Positions 24,139-33,818 are shown, counted from the first letter of the stretch. The stretch: DNA of 64,000 nt from Clostridiales bacterium (GCA_024684435.1 JAIKWV010000013.1:1-64000); one strand, 5' to 3'. The notes: generated by a model from the letters alone, not told the origin. Translations and numbers: made by a program.

Positions 24139-26187
24139 ATGAAACTCGGCAAGAAACTTCTCTCCCTGCTGTTGGCATCGATCATGCTCCTCAGCTGTAT
24201 GGCGGCTCTTTCCTTCACGACATCTGCGGCATACAAGCTCGGAGACACGTTCACATTCGGCAGCTATCCCCAGACGAAAGTATCGAATTCCTCCATCATT
24301 TCCGCTCTTAACAGCAAAGCCACCGGTTGGACAAGTCTCGGCTTTTACGCCGGCAGCGGAAGTTGGAACACGGCAACTCAGCAGAGCTACGCTCAGTACT
24401 GCGACGTTACCTACAACGGCGTAAAGTATCGCGGCGTTAAATTCTCCGCTTACCGCCCGGACGAGACGATCTACGCCTCCTCCACTGCTTCCGATCCCGG
24501 AACGCTCTATCCTCAGTACGCAAACGGCTACCGCATCAACAACACATACTGGTTCAAGTATGAGCCTCTTACTTGGCGCGTACTTGATCCCTCCACAGGT
24601 CTGGTGATTTGCAAGAGCGCCATCGACTCACAGGCCTTCAATAACCAGATAGACTACCAGAACAGCAAGTATTACAATAAAAACAACAGCACACAGTATT
24701 TTGCCTGCGACTATTCACACAGCTCTCTGCGCACCTGGCTCACAGGCACATTCATGAGCACCGCGTTCAGCTCAACAGAACAGGGCAAGCTTATTTCAAC
24801 AAGCATTCACAATAAGGGCATATACACCCTTATGAACAACAACAATCACACCGATCTCGACTTTGCTAACACCAGCGACAAGATCTTCCTGCCCGCATAC
24901 GATGAGATGATCGACACTACAAAGGGCTATCAGCAATACCCCGGCGTAGAGGATGAGCTTCGCGCACGTCAGGGCACGGATTACGCTCTGTGCATGGGTC
25001 TTAAAATCGTCAACAGCAAGGGTCCGTACTGGTGGCTGCGTTCCGCCGGTCACGATACCAAGGACGTCTGCAACGTAAACTTCAACGGTCAGAGCGCATG
25101 GGCGGTCTCCACCGCTGCGAACCACACCAACTTCGGCGTTGTTCCCATGCTCTGCTGCAGCGATGTTAAATCTTCAACACCCACAACCGTTACAGTTACC
25201 TTTAACGCTAACGGCGGCAGCGTTTCCACCTCAAGCAAGAGCGTTACTGTAGGCAGCACCTACGGCACACTGCCCACACCCACTCGCACAGGCTACACCT
25301 TCAACGGCTGGTATGACGGCTCCACAAAGATCACGGCATCATCAACCGTTACCAAAACCTCAAATCACACCCTCACCGCAAGCTGGACAGGCAATTCAAT
25401 AACCGTAACCTTCAACGCCAACGGCGGCAGCTGCGCAACGACAAGCAAGTCCGTTACCGTGGGCGGCACATACGGCACTCTGCCTACAGCTTCAAGATTC
25501 GGATATAATTTCCTGGGCTGGTATGACGGCTCCACAAAGATCACAGCTTCATCAACCGTTACCAAGACCTCCAACCACACCCTCACCGCGAAATGGCAGG
25601 GCATAGAGGTTACGGTCACATTTGATCCCAACGGCGGTTCAGTAGCCCCCAACAACAAACCCGTCCGCGTTGGTGAGACATACGGCTCTTTGCCCACACC
25701 CACACGTTCCAATTACACGTTCCTCGGTTGGTACTCCATCAGTGACGAGCCGGTTTCATCAAACACCGTAGTTTCGACCATCGTCAACCATAAGCTTGTG
25801 GCGCGCTGGCAGGAAAAAACACTTATGCCTTCCATCGCTATCAAGAATTATGTTGAATCCCGCACGATAGATTACCGTGCCACCATCACCTTTACCGCAC
25901 AGACCGCCAACGCTCCTTCCGGATCGACAGTCCACTGGTTCATCGACGGACAGGACTACGCCACCGGCAGCACCTGCACCATAAAAGAGGCTAAGAAGAG
26001 CTTTACGGTACAGGCGAAGCTTATGCTCGGAAACTCCACGCTGGCGACTTCCATGACTGAAAACGTAAAGGTCAAGACCGGCTTCTTTGCAAAACTGGTT
26101 GCATTCTTCCGCGCGCTGTTCAAAAAGCTCCCCGTAATAGCTCAGGGCTTTTTCGCAGAAGATGTTATTGATAAAGCTGTCAAATAA
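24139..26187 (+). CDS. Secreted DUF6273 / InlB-repeat protein 2
   Basis: Tandem paralogue of the preceding gene, 682 residues, with the same order: signal peptide ([31 protein letters not shown]), DUF6273-like domain to about residue 340 ([33 protein letters not shown]), three InlB repeats, Ig-like domain and a tail [18 protein letters not shown]. The first two InlB repeats share the block [20 protein letters not shown] almost base for base, suggesting recent internal duplication or conversion. AAAGGTGAT lies just before the ATG. It is expected to be on the cell surface or secreted; the binding partner is unknown. Confidence 0.82.
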   Translation: MKLGKKLLSLLLASIMLLSCMAALSFTTSAAYKLGDTFTFGSYPQTKVSNSSIISALNSKATGWTSLGFYAGSGSWNTATQQSYAQYCDVTYNGVKYRGVKFSAYRPDETIYASSTASDPGTLYPQYANGYRINNTYWFKYEPLTWRVLDPSTGLVICKSAIDSQAFNNQIDYQNSKYYNKNNSTQYFACDYSHSSLRTWLTGTFMSTAFSSTEQGKLISTSIHNKGIYTLMNNNNHTDLDFANTSDKIFLPAYDEMIDTTKGYQQYPGVEDELRARQGTDYALCMGLKIVNSKGPYWWLRSAGHDTKDVCNVNFNGQSAWAVSTAANHTNFGVVPMLCCSDVKSSTPTTVTVTFNANGGSVSTSSKSVTVGSTYGTLPTPTRTGYTFNGWYDGSTKITASSTVTKTSNHTLTASWTGNSITVTFNANGGSCATTSKSVTVGGTYGTLPTASRFGYNFLGWYDGSTKITASSTVTKTSNHTLTAKWQGIEVTVTFDPNGGSVAPNNKPVRVGETYGSLPTPTRSNYTFLGWYSISDEPVSSNTVVSTIVNHKLVARWQEKTLMPSIAIKNYVESRTIDYRATITFTAQTANAPSGSTVHWFIDGQDYATGSTCTIKEAKKSFTVQAKLMLGNSTLATSMTENVKVKTGFFAKLVAFFRALFKKLPVIAQGFFAEDVIDKAVK

Positions 26188-26211
26188 CCGTTAACGGCAA
26201 ATATATTTTCT

Positions 26212-26241
26212 CAGCCCGGGAGTTTTCCCGGGCTGTTTTTT
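26212..26241 (+). terminator. Terminator of DUF6273 gene 2
   Basis: CAGCCCGGGA / TCCCGGGCTG arms with a 4-base loop and six T residues. Confidence 0.9.
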
Positions 26242-26333
26242 ACGCTTACGCCTTACCGCACAGGATGTTTATGACCTATTCTTTGAAAACTCCCATTTTT
26301 CTCTGTAAAGCCGACACAAAACGGGGAAAATCA

Positions 26334-26362
26334 TTGACAAAAACTACGATAAGAGATATAAT
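26334..26362 (+). promoter_or_regulatory. Promoter of the five-gene glycan operon
   Basis: TTGACA (26334-26339), 17 bases, TATAAT (26357-26362): both boxes are consensus. The leader to the first gene is about 80 bases. Confidence 0.75.
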
Positions 26363-26447
26363 CCTATTTATGGGTATAATAATAAGGTAATTATGTCTGT
26401 AAATAATCAATATACGTTAACTTAACTTTTATGCGAACAAAATCAGG

Positions 26448-27296
26448 ATGGAATCCGATATGGCGCTTGAATTACTATATATAACAAATAAAAAGTCAAC
26501 AGCTCTCATCGCCGAAAAATACGGTGTAGGCAAAATATGGGTGGATCTTGAAACTGAGGGCAAAGAGAGCCGTCAGCCGGGGAACACGGTCAAATCAAGG
26601 CACAGGATCTCCGACATCGCGGAGATAAAGCCCCTGCTCACCAAGGCTCAGCTCATTGTCAGGGTAAATCCGTGGAGTGAAAACTCACCCGAGGAAATAA
26701 ACGCCGTTATCGACGCGGGAGCGGATATTGTTATGCTTCCCATGTGGAAAAGCATTGATGAAGTACGCCTGTTCCTTGATGCCGTGGGCAAAAGAGCAAA
26801 GACGAATCTGCTGCTTGAGACCAAAGAGGCGGTGGATATTGTTGACGACGTATTAAAGCTTGATTTTGACGAGATCCACATAGGTCTCAACGACCTTCAC
26901 CTGTCATACGGGATGACATTCATGTTCGAGCTTCTTGCCGACGGTACGGTGGAACGGCTCTGCAATAAATTCAAAGCGGCGGGAAAGCCCTACGGCTTCG
27001 GCGGCATAGCCAAGCTTGGGGACGGTCTGCTGCCCGCTGAGAAAATAGTCATGGAGCATTACCGTCTGGGCTCAACCATGGCGATACTTTCGAGGACCTT
27101 CTGCGACAATGCTAAATACGACAGTCCCGAAGAGATCGACAGGGTGTTCAGGATCAACATGAAGGCTTTGAGGGAATATGAAAGCTCCCTTGAGACAGCC
27201 ACACAGGAGGATTTCCTCAGGAACAAAGAGGATGTCGCCCTGTGTGTGGCGGATGTTGTGGCAAAATTAAAAAAGGCGGGGAACAATGAGCTGTAA
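26448..27296 (+). CDS. HpcH/HpaI-type aldolase
   Basis: TIM-barrel aldolase/citrate-lyase superfamily protein of 282 residues. Family features are RVNPWSENS (binding arginine), GADIVMLPMWKS, the metal-binding glutamate in LLLETKEAVDIV and the aspartate in IGLNDLHLSYGM. Such enzymes make or split 2-keto acids with pyruvate-type nucleophiles, or act as carbonyl lyases. It opens an operon of five genes and overlaps the next by 11 bases. Together with the decarboxylase and aminotransferase it suggests synthesis of an unusual keto- or amino-acid-derived decoration for a glycan, but the substrate is not known. The start may instead be the ATG four codons in. Confidence 0.8.
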   Translation: MESDMALELLYITNKKSTALIAEKYGVGKIWVDLETEGKESRQPGNTVKSRHRISDIAEIKPLLTKAQLIVRVNPWSENSPEEINAVIDAGADIVMLPMWKSIDEVRLFLDAVGKRAKTNLLLETKEAVDIVDDVLKLDFDEIHIGLNDLHLSYGMTFMFELLADGTVERLCNKFKAAGKPYGFGGIAKLGDGLLPAEKIVMEHYRLGSTMAILSRTFCDNAKYDSPEEIDRVFRINMKALREYESSLETATQEDFLRNKEDVALCVADVVAKLKKAGNNEL

Positions 27297-28497
27297 TTTA
27301 TGCAAAGAAAAAATCGCCGCGCTCAACAAACAGTTCGGCGAGGCGTACTATATTCTTGACTCAGGGCAGTTCAGGCAGAATTACATGGATCTGAAGGACG
27401 CATTTGCGTCAGTTTATCCGCGTTTTAACATAGCTTATTCATATAAAACAAACTACATTCCCAGGCTGTGCCGCGCGGTAAACGAGCTGGGCGGTTATGC
27501 CGAGACAGTATCTGAGATGGAGGCGGAACTTGCCCTGCGTACAGGGGTCAAGCCCGGCAATATCATCTGGAACGGCCCTGTCAAAGATATTGCTTATGCG
27601 GAAAAATTTCTTCTCAGCGGCAGCCTGATAAACATTGATTCCTTTGAAGAAGCCGCGGCGCTGCAAAGCCTTGCACAGCAGCATCCCGACCGGACTTTCC
27701 GCTTGGGGATACGCTGCAATTTTGATATTGACGACGGCGTCGTTTCACGTTTTGGATTGGATATCCACGGAGAAGATTTCAAAAAGACCGCGGAGCTTAT
27801 CACAGGCGCTTCAAATATAGAATTTGCCGGTCTGCAATGCCACTTTGCCGACCGGAGCCTTGATCACTGGCCCGCGAGAGCAAGGGGCATTCTGGAGGCT
27901 GTAGACATAATCGGAACCGTTCCGGATATCATCGATCTGGGCGGCGGCATTTTCGGCAAGATGGAGGACAGCCTCAAGGAACAGTTTTCAGTCAGAATAC
28001 CGGAGTACAGGGAATACGCAAACGCCGTCGCTTCGGTGTTTTTAGACAGCTTCGGGGATACCGCTCCCCTTCTTTTGATCGAGCCCGGCTCCGCGCTGGT
28101 GGGAGACTGCATGAAATTTATGGGCACGGTGAAGTCAATAAAATCCGTGCGGGGCAAATATTTTGCCTCTCTCCTTGCAAGTCAGAAGAACATAAATATG
28201 TCCGGTGTGAATCCTCCCATAGAGGTCATAAACATGGGCGGCGCGCAGAAGGAATATAAAGACCTTGATATGGCAGGCTACACCTGCATTGAAAACGATA
28301 TTTTATACAGGAATTACAGCGGTCCCCTGGCTGTGGGCGACGCGGTTTTGTTCGGCAACTGCGGCTCCTATTCCGTTGTTATGAAGCCCCCGTTTATTTT
28401 GCCGGATTTCCCGATAATAGACATTTCCGGCGGAGAAGCGGAGCTGGTAAAGGAAGCCGAAAGCTTTGAGGATATATTCCGCAGATTTACTTTTTAA
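27286..28497 (+). CDS. PLP-dependent decarboxylase (LysA/Y4yA-like)
   Basis: Alanine-racemase-fold, group IV decarboxylase of 403 residues. The PLP lysine is in AYSYKTNYIPRL; the phosphate-binding glycines are in DLGGGIFGK; the EPGSALVGDCM block and the YTCIENDILY segment (Cys-x-x-x-Asp, as in diaminopimelate decarboxylase) complete the dimer active site. It may decarboxylate an amino acid or a related carboxylate. The N-terminal MSCNLCKEK has two cysteines. Its position between an aldolase and a sugar transferase argues for a role in making a glycan substituent rather than lysine. Confidence 0.85.
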   Translation: MSCNLCKEKIAALNKQFGEAYYILDSGQFRQNYMDLKDAFASVYPRFNIAYSYKTNYIPRLCRAVNELGGYAETVSEMEAELALRTGVKPGNIIWNGPVKDIAYAEKFLLSGSLINIDSFEEAAALQSLAQQHPDRTFRLGIRCNFDIDDGVVSRFGLDIHGEDFKKTAELITGASNIEFAGLQCHFADRSLDHWPARARGILEAVDIIGTVPDIIDLGGGIFGKMEDSLKEQFSVRIPEYREYANAVASVFLDSFGDTAPLLLIEPGSALVGDCMKFMGTVKSIKSVRGKYFASLLASQKNINMSGVNPPIEVINMGGAQKEYKDLDMAGYTCIENDILYRNYSGPLAVGDAVLFGNCGSYSVVMKPPFILPDFPIIDISGGEAELVKEAESFEDIFRRFTF

Positions 28498-28524
28498 AAG
28501 AATTTTTTGAAAGCGGGTAGGTCA

Positions 28525-29214
28525 ATGAATCTGTTCTTAAAACGACTGTTCGATATTGTCTCTGCCCTCATACTTTTTATTTTGCTCATCCCGGCGTGGA
28601 TGATCGTTTCCATCGCTATAAAAGCTGATTCAAAGGGCCCCGTACTGTTCAGGCAGGACAGGCGTACAAAGGACGGACGGGTTTTTCAGATGCTTAAATT
28701 CCGCACCATGGTCATGGACGCGGAGCATATGGGGGCAGGATTGTTCGTTTATGAGGACGATACGCGCTTAACAAAGGTCGGCCGTTTTCTCAGGAACACA
28801 AGCATTGACGAGCTTCCGCAGATATTGAACATTCTCAGGGGCGATATGTCCGTAGTAGGTCCCCGCCCCTGCGTAAAATATGAGCTGGGGGACTTCGACA
28901 CCCTGAACAGCACATACAAAAAGCGGTTTCAGATGAAAGCCGGGCTCACCGGTCTTGCTCAGTGCAGTGAAAGAAACGACTGCAGCTGGGACAAGAAAGT
29001 GGTCTATGATAATGAATATATCGACCTGTTCCGCAAAAAGGGGATCCTGATAGACATAAAGATACTGTTCAAAACTCTGCTGCTTGTTTTCAGCAAGAAG
29101 AATGTTTATGAAACAAAAGCCGACGAATCTATGACCGCGGAGGAAGCCGCGAAGGCGGAGGAAGAACGGATAATAAGGCTGGCGCATTTGCCGGACGGAG
29201 AGGAAAACAAATGA
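28525..29214 (+). CDS. Initiating sugar transferase (WcaJ/WbaP type)
   Basis: Bacterial sugar transferase of 229 residues that moves a sugar-1-phosphate to undecaprenyl phosphate at the inner face of the membrane, the first step of a surface polysaccharide or glycan. Hallmarks: KRLFDIVSALILFILLIPAW membrane helix, GPVLFRQDR, LKFRTM, DELPQILNILRGDMSVVGPRP and GLTGLAQCSERND. I took ATG 28525 with AGGT a few bases upstream, rather than TTG 28507. The C-terminal ~30 residues are charged and Ala/Glu-rich (ADESMTAEEAAKAEEERI), longer than usual. It overlaps the aminotransferase start by 4 bases. Confidence 0.92.
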   Translation: MNLFLKRLFDIVSALILFILLIPAWMIVSIAIKADSKGPVLFRQDRRTKDGRVFQMLKFRTMVMDAEHMGAGLFVYEDDTRLTKVGRFLRNTSIDELPQILNILRGDMSVVGPRPCVKYELGDFDTLNSTYKKRFQMKAGLTGLAQCSERNDCSWDKKVVYDNEYIDLFRKKGILIDIKILFKTLLLVFSKKNVYETKADESMTAEEAAKAEEERIIRLAHLPDGEENK

Positions 29215-30128
29215 AGTACGACACTGCCGAAAGGCTCATATGGTTCAAGGGGGAGCTTGTCCACGTCAACGACGCAAAGCTCAATGTTCTGTCCCCCACG
29301 GCGCAGTTCGGGCTGAATGTCTTTGAGGGCATACCCTGCTACTGGAACGATGAGGAAAAACAGCTCTACGCGTTCCGGCTTGAGGATCATTACCGCCGTC
29401 TGCTCCGCTCCGCCCGTCTCATTCAGATAGAATGTCCCTACACCCCGGAGGATATGAAAAAGGCCCTTATCGACGTTGTACGGGCAAACGAATACCGGGA
29501 AAACATTTCCGTAAGGCAGACCCTTTTTGTTGACGGGTTCGGCTCTTGGGGTTCATCGGAACCTGTGGAAATGTCCGTGGCTCCCATACCGAGGAAATGC
29601 ATATCCAAAGAATACAATAAAACAGGGCTCAACGTGTGCGTCACCTCCTGGAGAAGGATAAACGACAACACCGTTTCCCCCAGGATAAAATGCGGAGCAA
29701 ACTATATTAACAGCCGCGTTGGGCAAAGGGAAGCTCTGCGCAGCGGTTATGACACCTGCATATTTTTGAACGAAGCTGGCAAGGTTTCCGAGGCTCCGGG
29801 TTCCTGTCTGTTTATAATAAACGACGGCAGACTTATCACTCCGCTTATCACCGACGGTGTGCTTGAAAGCATCACAAGAGCCTCTGTTATGGAAATTGCC
29901 ACTATTATGGGGCTTGATGTTACCGAAAGAACGGTCGACCGCACGGAGCTTTACACCTGCGATGAGGCATTCCTTTGCGGCTCCGCAATGGAGATAACGC
30001 CCATAATCGGCGTAGACGGATATAAGACGGGCTCCACGAACATTACCGAAAAAATACGCAAGGCTTATCTTGAAGCCGCGGCGGGAAATTCCGCCGATCT
30101 CAAAAAATGGGTAACAGCTATTTATTAA
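29211..30128 (+). CDS. Class IV aminotransferase (IlvE-like)
   Basis: PLP fold-type IV aminotransferase of 305 residues, usual length for branched-chain aminotransferases. The PLP lysine is in SPRIKCGANYINS; the substrate-carboxylate region is ITDGVLESITRASVME; EAFLCGSAMEITPI near the C-terminus fits IlvE. The start ATG overlaps the previous stop (ATGA), so translation is coupled. Given the operon, it may transaminate a keto acid made by the aldolase for use in a glycan, though plain branched-chain amino acid synthesis is the safe family-level reading. Confidence 0.88.
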   Translation: MKYDTAERLIWFKGELVHVNDAKLNVLSPTAQFGLNVFEGIPCYWNDEEKQLYAFRLEDHYRRLLRSARLIQIECPYTPEDMKKALIDVVRANEYRENISVRQTLFVDGFGSWGSSEPVEMSVAPIPRKCISKEYNKTGLNVCVTSWRRINDNTVSPRIKCGANYINSRVGQREALRSGYDTCIFLNEAGKVSEAPGSCLFIINDGRLITPLITDGVLESITRASVMEIATIMGLDVTERTVDRTELYTCDEAFLCGSAMEITPIIGVDGYKTGSTNITEKIRKAYLEAAAGNSADLKKWVTAIY

Positions 30129-30143
30129 GGTGGCGCAGTTATA

Positions 30144-30920
30144 ATGAGCAATTATGTTGACGGATTGGTTTCGGTGGTCATACCCACCTTCAATTCCGAA
30201 AATTACATCGGCAATGCGATAGATTCCGTATTGGCGCAGACATATAAGAATTACGAGATCATATGCGTGGATGATTGCTCCGAAGATTCCACCGCAGACA
30301 AACTCAAAGAGTACAGCGCGGCACATGAAGGTATAACATTTGAAGTTCTTGAGGTAAACAGCGGCGCGGCAGTCGCAAGGAACAGAGCGCTTAACATGGC
30401 AAAGGGCAGATACATCGCGTTCCTTGATTCAGACGACACCTGGGAACCGGACAAGCTGGAAAAACAGCTTGCAATTATAACCCAAGGCAAATACGCCTTT
30501 GTGTACTGTTCATACAATTATGTGGACACAGACGGAAAGCCCGTAAGTGAAAAATGCAGGATAAAAGAAGTAGCGGAATATAAGGATCTTTTGACAAGAA
30601 CATACATCAGTACCCCCACGGTGATCTATGACCGGAATTTCTACGGTGACGTAAAAATGCCTCCGCGGAGGACAGGTCAGGATTACGGCTTCTGGTTAAA
30701 ACTGCTTCGGCAGGGGCAGGCGTACGGCATAGACGAGGTGCTGGTACATGTAACAAAAAGGGAAAGCTCCTTGTCAAAGAGCAAGCTTCAAAGTCTCCGG
30801 GACGTGTACGAAACACAGACCGAATTTGAGAAAATAAGCTCGCCACGGGCGGCGATCCACACAATGCGGTATTTCGCATATGCTGTCAAGAAAAAATTTG
30901 ATATGGGTTTGATTTTTTAA
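30144..30920 (+). CDS. Glycosyltransferase family 2
   Basis: GT-A fold glycosyltransferase of 258 residues. VSVVIPTFNSENYIGNAIDSVL at the start, ICVDDCSEDST for nucleotide binding, then FLDSDDTWEPDKL with the metal-binding DxD, and an acceptor region with TGQDYGFWLKLLRQG. No membrane segments are evident. It is the last gene of the operon and ends before a terminator. It probably adds the second or a later sugar to the lipid-linked glycan started by the sugar transferase. Confidence 0.9.
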   Translation: MSNYVDGLVSVVIPTFNSENYIGNAIDSVLAQTYKNYEIICVDDCSEDSTADKLKEYSAAHEGITFEVLEVNSGAAVARNRALNMAKGRYIAFLDSDDTWEPDKLEKQLAIITQGKYAFVYCSYNYVDTDGKPVSEKCRIKEVAEYKDLLTRTYISTPTVIYDRNFYGDVKMPPRRTGQDYGFWLKLLRQGQAYGIDEVLVHVTKRESSLSKSKLQSLRDVYETQTEFEKISSPRAAIHTMRYFAYAVKKKFDMGLIF

Positions 30921-30932
30921 CATTACAGAAAT

Positions 30933-30967
30933 ACGGCGCGCCGATCATTTAAGATACGGTGCGCCGT
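30933..30967. terminator. Terminator between convergent genes
   Basis: ACGGCGCGCCG / CGGTGCGCCGT arms (one G-U pair) with a 13-base loop. It lies between the glycosyltransferase and the DHHW gene and could serve both. Confidence 0.65.
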
Positions 30968-31001
30968 TTGATTATGTTCAGACAATTCCGCATTGGATTT
31001 G

Positions 31002-32150
31002 TCACTTTGTCAGTTTGACAAGCGAAGTGTCGCTTTTCAGGGTCTCCATGCCGTAGAGTATCAGCACATCGGTAAGGGAATTATTCCCGATAAATTCCGA
31101 TATTTTGCCGTTATAGTATCTGAGGTCGATCAGATAAACATTATCAAAATCATTCGCCGCAAAGGGGGCGAAACAATGGGCGTAGCTGTCACGGATGATG
31201 AGAAGATTTCTTCCCGTGCCCGCGTTGGAGGTAACTTTCACAAGAGGACTGTTTCCGCCGAGGAAATATGAATATTTGTCCCTCTTGGTCAGATATTCGT
31301 CAAAGTACAGCCCGTCCCTTGTCTCCTTGTCTGTCTCGGTCCTGAATGTGACCGGCTTTTCAGGGATATAGACGTCGATCCTGTCCGGCTTTGTGGTTAT
31401 GAGTCTCGCCTTTGAATAAGCCGTACCGTAAAAATCCCCGCTTACTGTTTTAATTGTAAAGTTGCTTTCGGAAGGCGGAGTGATACCGGCGGAAACGCAG
31501 AACTCACGGTAGGCAACAAAGGCCCCGTAGGACGTCCAGTGATGGTCTGTTTTATAGAACAGATATTTGTCCTTGTTTGCGGAAAATACCCCGGATACGT
31601 CCACGTACCCGTCCTCACCCACAGCCTTGCGGACAGTTTCAAACTCGGCGATCTGGTCAAGCCCCGGCGCAAATTCCGGCAGCTTGTCGGTGTGTATCGC
31701 CTGAGCGGAGGGCACAAGCATGGTGTAAAAATCCACGTTCTGCACGTTCTTGTATTTTTCCGCGAACATGGAAATATATTTCAAATTATTGTGAAATTTA
31801 TTCACATTAACTGTGGTCTTGTCGTACCTGTTTATGAGATACCCGTCCCTGCCGAAGAAAACGCCGTTGGTATCCCTTTTGCCCGCGATGAATTCAGTTT
31901 GAGTTTTGACCCCCACGAACATATCCCGCGCCGGGAACTGATCCACAACGTACTCCTCAAAATTTTCGGTAAACTTCGAGGCAAAAAGCGAGTCAAAAGA
32001 AAACCCGGGCAGTTGCGCCAGATACCTGTTTTCACTCTCCGAAAATTCACGGTCAGGGAGCAGGAAAGATGCTATGCTGAAAGAAAAAATTATCAGCAGA
32101 AAAGCCATGGAGGAGATCAAAACAGGCGACAAAGATAATCTTTTTTTCAA
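31002..32150 (-). CDS. DHHW-family O-acetylation protein (AlgX/AlgJ-like)
   Basis: Exported SGNH-like protein of 382 residues that works with an MBOAT protein in polysaccharide O-acetylation. An N-terminal membrane helix (VLISSMAFLLIIFSFSIASFLL) is followed by GVFFGRDGYLINRYDK, the family motif KTDHHWTSYGAF (Asp-His pair) and a serine block LLIIRDSYAHCFAPF. The start codon is TTG at 32150 with AAGGAGGGG eight bases upstream. It follows the MBOAT gene by 15 bases, so they form one unit. The acceptor is probably the surface glycan made by the convergent operon. Confidence 0.88.
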   Translation of the reverse strand: MKKRLSLSPVLISSMAFLLIIFSFSIASFLLPDREFSESENRYLAQLPGFSFDSLFASKFTENFEEYVVDQFPARDMFVGVKTQTEFIAGKRDTNGVFFGRDGYLINRYDKTTVNVNKFHNNLKYISMFAEKYKNVQNVDFYTMLVPSAQAIHTDKLPEFAPGLDQIAEFETVRKAVGEDGYVDVSGVFSANKDKYLFYKTDHHWTSYGAFVAYREFCVSAGITPPSESNFTIKTVSGDFYGTAYSKARLITTKPDRIDVYIPEKPVTFRTETDKETRDGLYFDEYLTKRDKYSYFLGGNSPLVKVTSNAGTGRNLLIIRDSYAHCFAPFAANDFDNVYLIDLRYYNGKISEFIGNNSLTDVLILYGMETLKSDTSLVKLTK

Positions 32151-32165
32151 ATCAACTTCCCCTCC

Positions 32166-33587
32166 TTAAAATCTGAAATACAAAAACGGATTGAAAGACG
32201 AATCCACCAGATACGCCACGGAAAGCAGCATTACCAAAGCGATGAACAGGGTCTTCACCGTTTCCAATACGACGGGTCTTTCCGAAAGCTTACCCTTAAT
32301 TTCCTTTGAAAGCTTAAGGGGCAGTTCGGTGGAACCCAGCACGGCAACCGCTAAAAGGACAACGTTGGTCAGGAGCATATATATCCCGTCCGTGTTTGCA
32401 AATCCACAGCGGCCAACCCCGAACATGGCACCGAAAAACTTAAGTATATCGGGCATTTTATCGATGGAGAACATCACCCATGAGAACACCACCAACAGGA
32501 AAGTGTAACCCCTCCTGACAGCTGAGGGCAGCTTTTCAAGCCGCTTGAGCAGGAAGAGTTTTTCTATTATCAGCAGTACGCTGAAATAGGCTCCCCACGC
32601 CACAAAGTTCCAGCCCGCGCCGTGCCAGAGCCCGGTGAGCAGCCAAACTATCGCAATATTTCTCAGCCACTTTGCCTTTGAACATCTGTTGCCTCCCAAA
32701 GGGATATACAGATATTCTCTGAACCACATTCCAAGGGAAATATGCCATCTCCGCCAGAATTCCGTAACGCTGCGGGACATATAAGGATGATCGAAATTTT
32801 CCGGAAAATCAAAGCCGAAAATTTTGCCCAGACCTATCGCCATGTCGGAATAGCCGGAAAAATCAAAGTAGAGCTGGAATGTAAAAGCAATGATGCCAAG
32901 CCACGCTTCAAGCACCGTAAGTGTGGAAAAATCAAGAGCTGAAACGCTGTCCCAGATCAATCCTATATTGTTGGCTATGAGCACCTTTTTGCCAAGTCCG
33001 ACAACGAATCTCATAACGCCGTCGGAGAACTTGTCCGCGGTGGTTTTCCTGCGGTTGAGAGCCTCTGCCACGGTCTGATACCGCACGATGGGGCCCGCAA
33101 TGAGCTGCGGGAAAAGTGAAACATATGCACCAAATGATATTATGTTATTCTGGACCTTTGCCTGCCCCCTGTACACGTCTATTGTGTAGGACATGGTCTG
33201 GAAGGTGTAGAAGGAAATGCCTATGGGCAGAGGCAGGTCAAGGGCGGCTATGGATGTGCCGAAGATGCTGTTCACGGTGCCCACCGCAAAATCCGCATAT
33301 TTAAAGAAGCACAGCAGTGCAAGGTTTATTATCACCGAGGAAGCAAGGGCGCGGCGGGCTTTTTTATCCTGCCCCGACCTTTTGTACTTATCAACAAGCC
33401 TGCCGTGGGTGTAGTCCACCACCGTGGAGAACAGCATGAGCACCACATAGACCGGCTCTCCCCATGCGTAAAAGATAAGACTGCATATGAACAGCACAGT
33501 GTTTTTCAGCTTGTCCGGCACGGCGAAGTACAGCAAAATAACCGCCGGCAGGAAACAAAACATAAACATCAGGCTCGAAAATACCAC
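32166..33587 (-). CDS. MBOAT O-acyltransferase (AlgI-like)
   Basis: Integral membrane acyltransferase of 473 residues. It has MBOAT signatures PYMSRSVTEFWRRWHISLGMWF and VWLLTGLWHGAGWNFVAWGAYF with the catalytic histidine. It starts at GTG 33587 with AAGGAGG seven bases upstream. It resembles the alginate O-acetylation protein AlgI and is paired with a DHHW protein, unlike the MBOAT at 19504-21093, which is paired with a carrier protein and a DltD-like partner. The acetyl donor side is not encoded here. Confidence 0.92.
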   Translation of the reverse strand: MVFSSLMFMFCFLPAVILLYFAVPDKLKNTVLFICSLIFYAWGEPVYVVLMLFSTVVDYTHGRLVDKYKRSGQDKKARRALASSVIINLALLCFFKYADFAVGTVNSIFGTSIAALDLPLPIGISFYTFQTMSYTIDVYRGQAKVQNNIISFGAYVSLFPQLIAGPIVRYQTVAEALNRRKTTADKFSDGVMRFVVGLGKKVLIANNIGLIWDSVSALDFSTLTVLEAWLGIIAFTFQLYFDFSGYSDMAIGLGKIFGFDFPENFDHPYMSRSVTEFWRRWHISLGMWFREYLYIPLGGNRCSKAKWLRNIAIVWLLTGLWHGAGWNFVAWGAYFSVLLIIEKLFLLKRLEKLPSAVRRGYTFLLVVFSWVMFSIDKMPDILKFFGAMFGVGRCGFANTDGIYMLLTNVVLLAVAVLGSTELPLKLSKEIKGKLSERPVVLETVKTLFIALVMLLSVAYLVDSSFNPFLYFRF

Positions 33588-33740
33588 GCCGCACCCTCCT
33601 TTTAAAAATAACGTCGCTCAAAAGCAAGCGCTATTGTATAATATCATTTTTATCCCGCCATTGCAACCGATTTTACTGCTTTTACAGTCATTTTACGGCA
33701 CAAATCTTTGCCGAAAGACACTTTTTCCTCAAAATATATA

Positions 33741-33769
33741 TTGCTATTTTCGCCGCATTCGTGTATATT
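33741..33769 (+). promoter_or_regulatory. Possible promoter of the DRTGG operon
   Basis: TTGCTA (33741-33746), 17 bases, TATATT (33764-33769), 50 bases before the start codon. The rest of the 33588-33818 spacer shows no gene. Confidence 0.4.
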
Positions 33770-33818
33770 TAATATATATAATAGATATGTATGGTTTTCA
33801 GGAAAGGATATTTTTATT

